64,000 nt of DNA from Brevundimonas sp. ASV9 (GCF_016429195.1 NZ_JAELUF010000006.1:1-64000); one strand, 5' to 3'; counted from the stretch's first letter, positions 9,061-18,289 are shown. Translations and numbers: made by a program. The notes: a model not told the origin generated them from the sequence alone.

Positions 9061-9370
9061 AAATCTCACTCCAGACAGCGACCATGCAATCAATGCCGGA
9101 GCTTGGCAACGGCGACGCTCCGGACTTGGGGCGCATGACCGACCGGCTCGCGTATGTCGCCCTGAAATCCGCTAACGCAGGTTGATCCCATCTTCTTGCA
9201 GCCAAGACGCACGGCCCCTCTGCGAATTCGCGCCGCCTTTCGCTTCTGGAGACGCGCCATGGCGAAACCCAGGCCAGCGTCGCAAGCGCCGCGGTGGCAG
9301 AGATCACCCATGTTGTTTACCCCCAGTTGTGATTGAGGGATGATGTCTCCGTGTCTTGGAGGTGCATCTT
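9061..9370. other. Divergent intergenic region
   Basis: A stretch of 310 bases between the minus-strand XRE gene and the plus-strand PAS/LuxR gene. It must hold both promoters. I see no convincing gene; short open frames on the minus strand look like chance frames. A strong Shine-Dalgarno GGAGG at 9358-9362 fixes the next gene's start at 9371 rather than the in-frame TTG at 9356. Confidence 0.5.
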
Positions 9371-11122
9371 ATGATCAACGCCATGGCGGAAGGGCTGGCG
9401 AAGTCGGGAAAGTCTGGCGACGCGGCGGCATCGTCGGAGGGCGACTGGATGATCCAGTCGGTCGAATCGCTGCTCCGGCAGGCGTTGCCGACTTTGATCA
9501 TCGTTGGACGGCAGAGGGCCACCTATTTCAATGAAGCCTGCCGACGGCTCGTCTTGCCGGTCTCGGCCGCACAGGGCGGACGGCTGTCGGACATCGCGCC
9601 CTCGCTTTCGTCTCAGCTGGTCGACACTTTGGACGCCGCGTGGACAGGCGCCCCCGCCGAGTCCGACGACCTTCAGCTGCACGTCGATCGCCCGGAGGGC
9701 GCTGTCGAAACCTGGGTGACCGCAGCCGCAACCCCGATCGGGCGTGACGGTCAGGTCCAGGCGGTCCTGTGTGTCTTTCGCGACGTCACTGAACAGAGGC
9801 ATCTCAAACGTCGCCTGGCCGCAGCGGAATCGACGCTCGACGCCCTTTCGCGCCTGGCGCCCCTCTTCCTATGGCGGCTGGATACACGCGGCGCGATCCG
9901 CTGGATGAATGAGCGTTGTCAGACCTATCTTGGCGTCGGCCTTGCTGCAGCGCGCGAGGACGGCTGGATCGGATGGCTCCATCCATCCGAACGCGACCGG
10001 GTCGTCGACGACTGGGGGCGCGCCGTCACGCTCGCCAAACCTTTCGAAAGTCGTCATCGCCTAAAGGGGGTCGATGGGGTCTATCGGTGGTTCATCATCC
10101 GCGCGCTTCCGCAGCTGGGCGCCGACGGAGAACTGTCCGAATGGCATGCCACGGCGGTCGAGATCGTCGATCTCGAACCGACCGCGCCTCAATACAGACT
10201 GGTGTGGTGCGCTGATGCGGGAGACCGAAGTCGGCAGGTCTTCGGCGCCGGCGGATCGCTTGACTGGCCGGATGAGTGGCGCGAAGCCATCGCCTGGGGC
10301 GATCAACTCACGGCCGTTTCAACAGAGCATCGTGCGATCTACACGGAGGCCGTAACCGGCCTCTCCGACGGACGCCCCTACGACATCCGCTACGTCGCGC
10401 GCAACGCTGAGGGCCGGCTCTTCGAGGTCGAGGAAACAGGGTTTCCGGTCGTCGATACGGAGGGGCGCATCAGCCAGTTCATTGGCGAGACCCGCGTCCA
10501 CAGACGCGCCAGCGACTGCATCCTCCTCATCGATCCCTCTCGCCGCGGTTGCGCCTTGCGGGGAGAGATCGAAACTCGCGGTCTTGACGTCACAGTCGTG
10601 AGCGAAGCGCTTCGACGCCCGCGGCTCGCTCGTGAAGTCCATTTGGCGATCTACTGCTCGAACTCGACAGTCCCGGATATTCTCGGCGTGGCCGAAACGG
10701 TCAGACTCGAACATCCAGGCCTACCCCTGATCGTGATCGGAGATCCTGTTGCGCCGCCCCGGGACCTGCTCCTGCTGCATCAGGCCGGCGTCGTCGACCT
10801 TCTATCCTATGATCTTCCTGACGACGCCAAGGCCGACTCCGCGCTGTATCACGCCAAATTGCCACATCAAATCAAATGTTTTGATCTACCTAGTAGCTCT
10901 ACCAAGCATGACCTGACGCGTCTCTCTCCGCGGGAACTGGAGATCCTAGAACTGGCCGTCGAGGGCGGTACGTCCAAGACGATCGGAAGAGCGTTGGGGA
11001 TCAGCCCCAGGACCGTGGATTACCATCGCGGCAAGGCGCTTGATAAGCTCGGTTTGAAGGCGGTCAGCCAGGCGTCTGACCTGTTCACCCCCGCTTCGGT
11101 ACGACTTCAGCGTCGATACTAA
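9371..11122 (+). CDS. PAS-domain LuxR-family transcriptional regulator
   Basis: A 583-residue cytoplasmic regulator with tandem PAS-like sensor domains. The first is near residues 25-140 (ending VLCVFRDVTEQRHLKRRL), the second around 150-270 (LFLWRLDTRGAIRWMNERC, then YRWFIIRALP), the third around 300-390. A receiver-like segment without a clear phospho-acceptor follows (DCILLIDPSRRG). The C-terminal LuxR/GerE helix-turn-helix is LSPRELEILELAVEGGTSKTIGRALGISPRTVDYHRGKALDKLGL. The PAS domains probably sense redox or a small ligand. It ends 126 bp before the adhesin gene, making that gene its most likely target; an inverted repeat lies between them. FixJ/NodW-like in its output domain. No histidine kinase is adjacent. 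Confidence 0.85.
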   Translation: MINAMAEGLAKSGKSGDAAASSEGDWMIQSVESLLRQALPTLIIVGRQRATYFNEACRRLVLPVSAAQGGRLSDIAPSLSSQLVDTLDAAWTGAPAESDDLQLHVDRPEGAVETWVTAAATPIGRDGQVQAVLCVFRDVTEQRHLKRRLAAAESTLDALSRLAPLFLWRLDTRGAIRWMNERCQTYLGVGLAAAREDGWIGWLHPSERDRVVDDWGRAVTLAKPFESRHRLKGVDGVYRWFIIRALPQLGADGELSEWHATAVEIVDLEPTAPQYRLVWCADAGDRSRQVFGAGGSLDWPDEWREAIAWGDQLTAVSTEHRAIYTEAVTGLSDGRPYDIRYVARNAEGRLFEVEETGFPVVDTEGRISQFIGETRVHRRASDCILLIDPSRRGCALRGEIETRGLDVTVVSEALRRPRLAREVHLAIYCSNSTVPDILGVAETVRLEHPGLPLIVIGDPVAPPRDLLLLHQAGVVDLLSYDLPDDAKADSALYHAKLPHQIKCFDLPSSSTKHDLTRLSPRELEILELAVEGGTSKTIGRALGISPRTVDYHRGKALDKLGLKAVSQASDLFTPASVRLQRRY

Positions 11123-11136
11123 GCACGCAAAGTATG

Positions 11137-11158
11137 TCCCTCGCGCAAGCGCTAGGGA
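11137..11158. promoter_or_regulatory. Near-perfect inverted repeat between regulator and adhesin gene
   Basis: TCCCT c GCGC aa GCGC t AGGGA, a dyad of 22 bases 91 bp before the adhesin start codon. No T-tract follows, so it is a weak intrinsic terminator at best. An operator for a dimeric regulator, perhaps the adjacent LuxR-type protein, is equally possible. Confidence 0.4.
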
Positions 11159-11248
11159 ATCGCAAACACGTCACGATTGTGTCGAAGCCCGCATTAGCCT
11201 CTGCGTTCGGGAGCCGTTGATGCGTCTCCCATCGCAGGGAGGATCACG

Positions 11249-14200
11249 ATGCAAACCCGTCCGAAGACCGACCGACTGCCGTCTGTCAGCAGCGCTGCCT
11301 TGGCCACGCGCCTGCTTGTCGCCGCCGTCTACGTAATAGGCGCGTTGGCGCCCTTGGGCGTATTCGCCGCTGCCGCACCGGCGCGCGCACAGACGAGCAT
11401 TGTGGACGTTTGCACTGGTGTCGCCCTGCCCCGATCCGCAGTGACGGACATCATGCGGCCGGTGATCACGGGAATCGCCACCCCGTTGGAAACGTCGATC
11501 AACAGTCTGCTGAACATTCTTGTGCCGCGCCTCAACCTCAACGCGACCACTCTGCTGAACAACGCGGCCAATGGTCAGGACATCCGCCTGAGCGTCCTCG
11601 ATGTGAACGGCAACGTCGTCAATCTCCCCGACGCCTGCATCAACCAGGCCGACGCCTTCACCCTCGAGACTGAGCAGGGGATTTCGATCGGGGGCAACCG
11701 CATCACCGGCTTGGGGTCCGGCGGGACCGTCGCCATCGCCGGCGAACTGAACTCCATCGCCTTTGGCAACGGCGCCCTGACGGCCGCCACGGCGGTCGAT
11801 GCGATCGCGCTCGGTCGCGAAGCGGAGATATTGGGCGGGGCCTCGGGTTCCATCGCTCTGGGCGCGGACGCGTCCGTGGCGGTCGCCAACAGCCTGGCCC
11901 TCGGCGCCGACAGCGCCGCCCTGCGCGGGGCGTTGGCCAACTATGCCGCCTTGGGGCTTTCGACGCCGCAGACCTCCGTTGGCGAGGTGTCCTTCGGCGC
12001 GGTCGGAGCGGAGCGCCAACTGACCAACATCGCGGCCGGTTCGGCTTTGACCGATGCCGTCAATGTCGGTCAGCTTCAGGGCGTCTCCACGAGCCTTCAG
12101 GCCCTGGCAGACCTGGCCGTCACCTATGACGACGCCACGGCCGCCACCCTGACCTTGGGCGGGACAGGAGGCACGCGCATCACCAATCTTTCGTCGGGCC
12201 TTCTGGCCCTCGGCTCCGCAGACGCCGTCACCGGCGGCCAGCTCTTCGGCCTGGGCTCGAGCCTGGCGGCCGAGATCGGCGGCAGCACCCTCTTCAACCC
12301 CGCCACCAGCACGATCGACATCGGCCTCACCTACGACGGCGTGGTGTACAGCAGCGTCCAGGAGGCGCTGGACGCCATCTTCACGACGCCGGGCGGCGGG
12401 ACGCCCTTCCTGTCGGTGAACTCCGCTCTCGGCGGAGCCTTGGCTGGCGGGCTGAATTCGACCGCCGTCGGCCCCGCCGCCTCGGCCAGCGCCGACAACA
12501 GCATCGCCCTCGGCGCCCTGAGCACGGCTAGCCGGGGCGCCCTGATCGGCTACGCCGCCCTCGGCCTGGATGCAGTTCAGACGTCGGCCGGGGAAGTGTC
12601 GATCGGGATTGCCGGCGGCGAGCGTCAGCTGACGAACCTCGCGGCCGGTTCGGCGCTGACCGACGCGGTCAATGTCGGCCAGCTCCTGGGCGTCTCCGAC
12701 GACCTGCAGGCCTTGGCCGACATCGCCGTCGCCTATGACAACCCTACCGGGTCCAGCCTGACTCTGGCGGGTATCAGCGGCACGGTCATCACCAATGTGG
12801 CGGCGGGCGACCTCAGCGCCGGCTCCACCCAGGCCGTCAACGGCGACCAGCTGTTCGCCACAAACACCCAGGTCGGCTTGAACACCACAGCCATAACCAA
12901 CCTCACGACGGACCTCGGCGTCCTGTCTGATACGGCGGTCATGTATGACGATTTGCTGGCCGGTCGCGTGACCCTGGCTGGCGTAGACGGCACCGTGATC
13001 GGCAATGTCGCCGCCGGCGCGCTGTCGGCGAGCTCGACGGAGGCCGTCAACGGATCTCAGCTGTTCGCCACCAATACTCAAGTCGGCATCAACACCACGG
13101 CGATCACCAACCTTACGACCGACCTCGGCGCCCTGTCCGACACGGCCGTCATGTACGATGATCTGCTGGCCGGTCGCGTGACCCTGGCCGGCGTCGATGG
13201 CACCGTCATCGGCAACGTCGCCGCCGGCGCTCTGTCGGCGACGTCCACAGAAGCCGTGAATGGCGCCCAGTTGTTCGCGACCAACACCCAGGTCAGCATC
13301 AACACCAATACCATCACCAATCTGACGACGAACCTTGGCGAACTGTCCGACACCGCCGTGATGTACGACGATCTTCTGGCCGGCCGCGTCACCCTGGCCG
13401 GTGTGGATGGCACCGTGATCGGCAACGTCGCAGCCGGCGCGCTTTCGGCGTCATCGACCGAAGCCGTCAACGGCGCGCAGCTGTTCGCCACCAATACCCA
13501 GGTGGCCGTCAACACGACGGCGATCGCCGACATCGCCGCCGTCTCGGCGCTGGCGGTCGTCTACGACGATCCCAGCTTCGACACGCTGACGCTGGCGGGC
13601 GCTGCGGGCACCACAATCAGCAATGTCGCGGCCGGGGACTTGAGCGCGGGCTCGACCGACGCCGTCAACGGCGGCCAGCTGTTCGCGACCAACGCTCAGG
13701 TCGCAGACAACACCGCTGACATCATCACCAACACGACGGCCATCACCACTATCACCAACAACCTGAACAACGGCGCGATCGGCGTTGTCCAGTATTCGAA
13801 TCCCGCAAACCCCACGGTTCCGAACGGCGGCGTGGCGACCAATGACGTGACCCTCGTCGGCGCCCTGACCGGTCCGGTCGGCTTGCATAACGTGGCCGCC
13901 GGCCTGATCGCCTCGGGGTCCACCGACGCCGTCAACGGCGGCCAGGCCTTCGCGCTCGGCCAGAGCCTTGCCGCCGGCTTCGGCGGCGGCTCCGCCTTCA
14001 ATCCGCTGACTAATACGCTGGACGTCGCCATCACCTATCAGGGCGTCCAATACGCCAGCATCCAGGCCTTCCTGAACGCCCTGTCGGCGGCACCGGTCGG
14101 CGGCGGCTCAAGTGTCTATCTGGCCGTCAACTCAAATCGGGCGCCGGCGACCGCTCAAGGTCAGGACGGCGTTGCCGTCGGCCCTGAAGCCCAGGCCATC

Positions 14201-15505
14201 GCCGACAACAGCATTGCTGTGGGCGCAGGCAGCGTCGCCGATCGCGCCGCCCAAACCAACTATGCGGCGCTGGGCGTCACGGGCCTTCAATCGTCGGTCG
14301 GTTCGGTCTCGTTCGGCTCGGCCGGCGCCGAACGGCAGTTGACCAATATCGCAGCGGGCACGGCCGCGACCGACGCCGTCAATGTCGCCCAGCTGCAAGG
14401 CGTCTCCGACAGAGTGGACGCCCTGGCGGGGACCGCCGTCTCCTACGACACGACGACGCGCGATACTCTGACACTGGCCGGCGCCAACGGCACGACCATC
14501 ACCAATGTCGCCGCCGGCCAGGTCAATGCCACCTCGACAGACGCTGTCAACGGATCGCAGCTGTTCGCCACCAACACCCAGGTCGCCCAGAACACCACGG
14601 CGATCACCAATCTGACGAACAACATCGCCAACGGCAGCCTGGGCCCGGTCCAATATAGCGACAGCGACGACCCCGAGACCCCCAACGGCGGCGTCCGCTC
14701 CGACGACCTCACCCTGGTCGGCGCCAGCGGCGGCGCGGTGGGTCTGCACAATGTCGCCAACGGCCGGATCGCCGCGGGCTCGACCGACGCCGTCAATGGC
14801 GGCCAGATCTACGAGCTGGCCTTCGCGGCGACCAATGCGGTGCAGTACGACACCGACGCGAACGGCGGCCGCACGAACAGCATCACCTTCCAGGGCGGCG
14901 ACGCCTCGGCCCCGGTGACGCTGAACAATGTCGCGTCCGGCGCGGTGACGGCCACGTCCACGCAAGCCGTCAACGGATCGCAGCTGTTCCAGACCAACCA
15001 GGCCGTCGCGACCGCCCAGACCACGGCCGACAACGCCCTGGCCCTGGGTCAGAACTCGCTCCAGTACGCCGACCAGGGTCAGACCCGCGTCGTCCTGGGT
15101 CGCAGCAACGGGCCGGCGGTCACCGTCAGCAATGTCGCCGCCGGGGTCGCCGATACCGACGCCGTCAATGTGCTGCAGCTGCGCGAGAGCATGAACGACG
15201 CGATCCAGCAGTCGAACAGCTACACCGACATGCGGCTGGCGGCGGTCAACTACAACGTCCAGGAAGTGCGCAAGCTGGCCTTCGCCGGTACCGCGGGCGC
15301 TCTGGCGGCGGCCGGGATGCCGCAGATCGCCGAGCGCGGCAAGTCGATGTTCGCGGTCGGCTATGGAACCTACGAGGGCCAGTCGGCCATGGCGATGGGC
15401 TACTCCCGCGCCTTGGGCGACGGCTCCATGGTCTTCCGGGCCGGCGCGACCTTCGACACCCAGAACCACGTCGGCGCCAACGCAGGCATCGGCTGGAGAT
15501 TCTGA
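11249..15505 (+). CDS. YadA-type trimeric autotransporter adhesin
   Basis: A 1418-residue surface adhesin. It has an extended signal peptide (to ARAQT near residue 48) and a short N-terminal domain. A long passenger follows, made of Hep_Hag/YadA head and neck repeats (NSIALGADS, QLTNIAAGSALTDAVNVGQL, STDAVNGGQLFA). A coiled-coil stalk and the C-terminal YadA anchor close it (RKLAFAGTAGALAAAGMPQIA, ending AGIGWRF). The final Phe and four-strand anchor fit type Vc secretion: trimerisation, then passenger display for attachment or biofilm. Near-identical 70-residue units occur at 12853-13482. A good AGGGAGG Shine-Dalgarno precedes the ATG. A hairpin terminator follows the stop, so it is probably monocistronic. 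Confidence 0.93.
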   Translation: MQTRPKTDRLPSVSSAALATRLLVAAVYVIGALAPLGVFAAAAPARAQTSIVDVCTGVALPRSAVTDIMRPVITGIATPLETSINSLLNILVPRLNLNATTLLNNAANGQDIRLSVLDVNGNVVNLPDACINQADAFTLETEQGISIGGNRITGLGSGGTVAIAGELNSIAFGNGALTAATAVDAIALGREAEILGGASGSIALGADASVAVANSLALGADSAALRGALANYAALGLSTPQTSVGEVSFGAVGAERQLTNIAAGSALTDAVNVGQLQGVSTSLQALADLAVTYDDATAATLTLGGTGGTRITNLSSGLLALGSADAVTGGQLFGLGSSLAAEIGGSTLFNPATSTIDIGLTYDGVVYSSVQEALDAIFTTPGGGTPFLSVNSALGGALAGGLNSTAVGPAASASADNSIALGALSTASRGALIGYAALGLDAVQTSAGEVSIGIAGGERQLTNLAAGSALTDAVNVGQLLGVSDDLQALADIAVAYDNPTGSSLTLAGISGTVITNVAAGDLSAGSTQAVNGDQLFATNTQVGLNTTAITNLTTDLGVLSDTAVMYDDLLAGRVTLAGVDGTVIGNVAAGALSASSTEAVNGSQLFATNTQVGINTTAITNLTTDLGALSDTAVMYDDLLAGRVTLAGVDGTVIGNVAAGALSATSTEAVNGAQLFATNTQVSINTNTITNLTTNLGELSDTAVMYDDLLAGRVTLAGVDGTVIGNVAAGALSASSTEAVNGAQLFATNTQVAVNTTAIADIAAVSALAVVYDDPSFDTLTLAGAAGTTISNVAAGDLSAGSTDAVNGGQLFATNAQVADNTADIITNTTAITTITNNLNNGAIGVVQYSNPANPTVPNGGVATNDVTLVGALTGPVGLHNVAAGLIASGSTDAVNGGQAFALGQSLAAGFGGGSAFNPLTNTLDVAITYQGVQYASIQAFLNALSAAPVGGGSSVYLAVNSNRAPATAQGQDGVAVGPEAQAIADNSIAVGAGSVADRAAQTNYAALGVTGLQSSVGSVSFGSAGAERQLTNIAAGTAATDAVNVAQLQGVSDRVDALAGTAVSYDTTTRDTLTLAGANGTTITNVAAGQVNATSTDAVNGSQLFATNTQVAQNTTAITNLTNNIANGSLGPVQYSDSDDPETPNGGVRSDDLTLVGASGGAVGLHNVANGRIAAGSTDAVNGGQIYELAFAATNAVQYDTDANGGRTNSITFQGGDASAPVTLNNVASGAVTATSTQAVNGSQLFQTNQAVATAQTTADNALALGQNSLQYADQGQTRVVLGRSNGPAVTVSNVAAGVADTDAVNVLQLRESMNDAIQQSNSYTDMRLAAVNYNVQEVRKLAFAGTAGALAAAGMPQIAERGKSMFAVGYGTYEGQSAMAMGYSRALGDGSMVFRAGATFDTQNHVGANAGIGWRF
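12853..13482 (+). repeat. Three tandem 210-bp repeats in the adhesin passenger
   Basis: Three consecutive 70-codon units, each containing NLTT-LG-LSDTAVMYDDLL, AGRVTLAGVDGTVIGNVAAG and STEAVNG-QLFATNTQV. The shared segment AGRVTLAGVDGTVIGNV starts near 12958, 13168 and 13378, an exact 210-base period. The units differ mainly at silent positions and in short linkers. Such repeats can expand or contract by recombination and so alter passenger length. Confidence 0.85.
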
Positions 15506-15511
15506 TACGGA

Positions 15512-15535
15512 GCGGGGGAGCAAAGGCTCCCCCGC
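15512..15535 (+). terminator. Hairpin terminator after the adhesin gene
   Basis: Perfect 10-bp arms GCGGGGGAGC and GCTCCCCCGC separated by AAAG, starting 7 bases after the adhesin stop codon. The following bases (ACCCTTAT) are only weakly T-rich, but the stem is very stable. Confidence 0.75.
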
Positions 15536-15567
15536 ACCCTTATGGACGAAGATGAATCGAGCCCCCG

Positions 15568-15786
15568 ATGCAGACCCGCCCTTCTCCTTCCATGAGCGAT
15601 GACGAATTCGAGGCGATGAAGACGCGTTTCATTGCCGTGGGCGATAAGCTGACAGACCTGCAATTGCTGGATCTGGCCGACTGCTACCACGAGATGCTGA
15701 GGCAAAGACGGGCCATTCGCGCGCGCCACCCTTCGCTTGCCCCGACGGCGGCCTTCGGCGCCGCGGACGAGCGTCGGACGTTCTGA
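15568..15786 (+). CDS. Small hypothetical protein
   Basis: A 72-residue cytoplasmic protein, helical in the middle (DDEFEAMKTRFIAVGDKLTDLQLLDLADCYHEMLRQRRAIRARHP). The Met at residue 9 (MSDDEFEA) is an alternative start, as neither has a strong ribosome site. Codon use is like the neighbours. It lies just beyond the adhesin terminator. Family not recognised. Confidence 0.5.
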   Translation: MQTRPSPSMSDDEFEAMKTRFIAVGDKLTDLQLLDLADCYHEMLRQRRAIRARHPSLAPTAAFGAADERRTF

Positions 15787-16264
15787 TCACCCCCGCAGCC
15801 CGGAACGCCGACGTGAAACGGCGCGGGTCAGCCGCATGACGCCCGACGGCTGCGGGTTCGTCGAAACCCGTCATCACACGGTCCTCTCCGCAGCGTCCAG
15901 ACCACGGGCGGGGTTTCCGACGTATCCGCTGACAGCGTCAAGCAAGATAGGACCCGCATGGACGTCACCCCTTTGCTGACGTGGGGCGTCGCCGTCGAAG
16001 CGCAGCAGGAGGCGTTGCGCGTTCAGAGTGCGTCGTATAGCGTCGGGATTGCGCCCGAGGGCCTGGATCGAGCGTGGGGTTTGAGCGGAGACAACGCAGG
16101 GGCCAGGCTGTTCGAAGGGGGAATAAGATTTGTTGGACCGGAAAACCGTCGCGCCTATCGTCCTGACCCTGTTGGCCTGGATCACAGGCCGACTCATGGC
16201 CGGCGTGCCCAGGATCAGATGACAGCGAGGGCGAACTTCAGCTAAGCCATAATGGTCGCGGCTC
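15787..16264. other. Mostly non-coding stretch with one tiny candidate gene
   Basis: Overlapping plus- and minus-strand frames here have codon use unlike real genes, and none shows a family. The exception is a 29-codon frame at 16133-16222, listed separately. Confidence 0.4.
16133..16222 (+). CDS. Candidate 29-residue single-pass membrane peptide
   Basis: A TTG-started frame with a GGGGG Shine-Dalgarno-like run about 10 bases upstream. It reads LDRKTVAPIVLTLLAWITG then RLMAGVPRIR: one short hydrophobic helix with basic ends. Codon third positions are mostly G/C. It looks like a small membrane peptide, but the length is too small for certainty. Confidence 0.3.
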   Translation: MDRKTVAPIVLTLLAWITGRLMAGVPRIR

Positions 16265-16393
16265 ATGCCCGAACTGCGTCACGCGGCCCGGCTGGGCGAG
16301 GACATCAAAGGCTGGGCCGCATACCGTAAGGGGGACGGGGAATGGACGACAGGATGCTGGAGCGACGCGCAATGGGTGCCGAACAGCTTATGA
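16265..16393 (+). CDS. Candidate 42-residue protein coupled to the next gene
   Basis: The frame reads MPELRHAARLGEDIKGWAAY followed by a Trp-rich tail (EWTTGCWSDAQWVPNSL). Its stop TGA overlaps the next gene's ATG in an ATGA junction at 16390-16393, a typical sign of coupled translation and the main reason to believe both. Function unknown. Confidence 0.4.
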   Translation: MPELRHAARLGEDIKGWAAYRKGDGEWTTGCWSDAQWVPNSL

Positions 16394-16533
16394 CGGCGAA
16401 GATCACCGAATTCGCCGCCCATCTGACGGCCGGCGATCGTTCTGCGGCGGAGCGCGCCCGGACTGAGGCCATCGCCGCCCTGGAAGTCCACCTGGACCTG
16501 ACCCATCAATTGATCACCCAGACGTTCGCCTGA
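16390..16533 (+). CDS. Small hypothetical helical protein
   Basis: A 47-residue protein (MTAKITEFAAHLTAGDRSAA, then a helix ending LEVHLDLTHQLITQTFA). I chose the ATG at 16390 because of the ATGA overlap with the 42-residue frame before it; an in-frame ATG also exists at 16342. Codon use is good. Family not recognised. Confidence 0.45.
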   Translation: MTAKITEFAAHLTAGDRSAAERARTEAIAALEVHLDLTHQLITQTFA

Positions 16534-17215
16534 CGCCAGCTCGCACCTTCCCGGCCCCGTTTGGACGGGATCCGCCAGGAGGGTCGATCCTTTTGCGCCG
16601 CCCCTCTGGGGTTCAGAGCCGGATTGCGGGCTGACCGTCGACCCCGGGATGCGGTCTTCCGGCAGGATCGCCGCGTCATCCTTCGAGCTTAGGATCAGCG
16701 TCGGACCGCAGGGTCGGTCAGCCGTCTTGAGATCCGGACGTCTCCCGCCGTCCGGGCGAAGCGCGCAGCGCCCTGCGCGTTCCCGCCGCCCGCGAAGCGC
16801 CAAGCGACGTCGAACACGCCGACGGAACTGGAGCGTGGGCTTGGCGCGAACGTGCGCCGGGCGTTGAGAACATATGAGCGTCGCATGCGCTCACGCCTTT
16901 AGCCGAAGCCTGGACATACGCGTGAGCCGCACCGGGCGCGCGAATCCTAGCGCACAACCTTGGCGACAGGGAAGTCGGTCCGGTCCAAGCGCCAAGCGGA
17001 AGGTCCAAGCGCGGGGCCAGGCGCGAGAGCAAGCCGGTCGGCGACGAACCTTAAGCCATAGGAGCTCGAACGTCGGCAAAGACAGGGCGGACGGCGAGCC
17101 TCACGCCACAGGCTGTCAAGACGGCCCGGGCGGCTTGAGGGACGGCCCGCGCCGAAGTCTCGCAAATGTTTGCGGCAGCGCTCGAACCGGATCGGGAGCG
17201 AGCGGTTACCGGGCC
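16534..17215. other. Stretch without a supportable gene
   Basis: About 680 bases in which several frames are open only because the DNA is GC-rich. Their translations are Arg/Pro/Ser-rich with no domain, start signal or consistent codon bias. I see no repeat or RNA gene. Confidence 0.5.
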
Positions 17216-17563
17216 ATGTCGTTCGTCGCCCGCACCCTGAGGAACGAAGCCCGTCGCTATCGCGCGCTGTCACGCGCGATCAACTGCCTGCGAACCTTAT
17301 CGCTACTGGACGAGATGGCTTGCGACCTTGAACGCAAGGCTGAGGCGATGGAGGCGGCCGCCGACACGCAAATCCCGGCTGACGAAACCGCCGAAAGCGA
17401 TAACAGACCCCGTCGCGGTTCGTGCTGGAACCGAGGCGGGCGATCTGGTCGACAGCGAAGATGGCGGCCAGGTCGCCCACTCGTCCCGCTACGGTCTGAC
17501 GACGCCGCAACGCTACGGCTATGCGTGCGGCTTCGTCGTCATCGACAAGGGTTCGAAGGGTGA
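17216..17563 (+). CDS. Hypothetical protein, C-terminal half probably out of frame
   Basis: The first 63 or so codons look real: MSFVARTLRNEARRYRALSR, then AINCLRTLSLLDEMACDLERKAEAMEAAADTQ, a basic then acidic helical protein. After about 17400 the frame turns Arg/Gly-rich with poor codon bias, while the overlapping frame (17328-17954) becomes good. So either two genes overlap, or one gene has suffered a frameshift near 17400. Function unknown. Confidence 0.4.
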   Translation: MSFVARTLRNEARRYRALSRAINCLRTLSLLDEMACDLERKAEAMEAAADTQIPADETAESDNRPRRGSCWNRGGRSGRQRRWRPGRPLVPLRSDDAATLRLCVRLRRHRQGFEG

Positions 17564-17954
17564 CGCTCTGGAGGTCTCCGCACTGGACGATCAAGACGCG
17601 ACCAGGCCCGGCCATCTCTGTTTCCAAAGCGAGCCTACGCTTCGATGGCTCGCCTTCGTCACGCCCGACGGCGCTCCCCTGGCCGCCTTCGAATGCATCG
17701 CGCCTGGCGCCGGACCTGTTGCGATCGTTGTGTTGCCGCCGCGCGAATGGCAAGGATCCGGCCTTCGACAATGCACGGGCGTGACGATGGACAAGGTTGA
17801 AAAGGGCGCGTTTCCGGTTTTGGGGGTGGTCTTCCTGGCGCTTGGGGTGATCAACTTCGCGCAGGGCGACGCCTGGATCGTTTGGGCGATCCTCGGCGTG
17901 CTGTTCGGCGGCCTGGGGGTCTTCACCTGGCGCAGAAAGAGATCGTCGGACTGA
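17328..17954 (+). CDS. Hypothetical protein with C-terminal two-helix membrane domain
   Basis: The convincing part starts near AVRAGTEAGDLVDSEDGGQV and runs through RYGYACGFVVIDKG, LRWLAFVTPDG and VAIVVLPPREW. It ends with a two-helix membrane module (VLGVVFLALGVINFA and IVWAILGVLFGGLGVFTWRRKR). The Met at 17787 (MDKVEKGAFP) could start that module as its own 55-residue protein. The first 25 codons look out of frame, so the true start is uncertain and may lie in the overlapping 17216 frame. Family not recognised. Confidence 0.45.
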   Translation: MNARLRRWRRPPTRKSRLTKPPKAITDPVAVRAGTEAGDLVDSEDGGQVAHSSRYGLTTPQRYGYACGFVVIDKGSKGDALEVSALDDQDATRPGHLCFQSEPTLRWLAFVTPDGAPLAAFECIAPGAGPVAIVVLPPREWQGSGLRQCTGVTMDKVEKGAFPVLGVVFLALGVINFAQGDAWIVWAILGVLFGGLGVFTWRRKRSSD

Positions 17955-18289
17955 CGCCGCTTCCGCAGCCTTCACGACCGACTACGCCTGACATCGCGCG
18001 GAGATGACCGGACGCGGTCCGCGGGATGGGGCGTTCCGCCGCCTTCGCGCCGATGGCGAGCGGGCTCGGACTTCGAGCCCGTTGCATCAACGACAGTAAA
18101 AACGGCCTCCCCTGCCAGTCACGCTTTAGACTTCGAAGATGAAAGCCCGCAACAAACTTGCGGTCGGCCCGCAACCTGGTGGCGGTGTAAATATAATCTT
18201 GCATTGCAAGAAAGATATTTGCAGTGTTTAGGGTAAATGGGCCGGCTGTTCCCGTTTCCCGGTCCGCCCACTGTTCATTGGAGGGCGTT
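17955..18289. other. Upstream region of the first GntR gene
   Basis: 335 bases with no supportable gene. The right half becomes AT-rich, with a TATAAT-like box at about 18192-18197 beside a palindrome, so this is most likely the promoter of the GntR gene at 18290. Confidence 0.5.
18197..18211. promoter_or_regulatory. Palindromic candidate operator upstream of the first GntR gene
   Basis: TCTTGCA T TGCAAGA, a perfect 15-base dyad about 80 bp before the GntR start codon and touching a TATAAT-like sequence. GntR proteins bind short palindromes as dimers, so autoregulation is a reasonable inference. Confidence 0.45.

Noticed and set aside
12853-13482. Regular 210-bp repeats as a possible CRISPR or tandem DNA repeat array
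   Set aside because: They are in-frame coding repeats of an adhesin passenger, with no spacer structure.
11171-15523. Long minus-strand frames opposite the adhesin gene (636 and 463 codons)
   Set aside because: They mirror the repeats of the adhesin and lack domains or start signals; shadows of the real gene.
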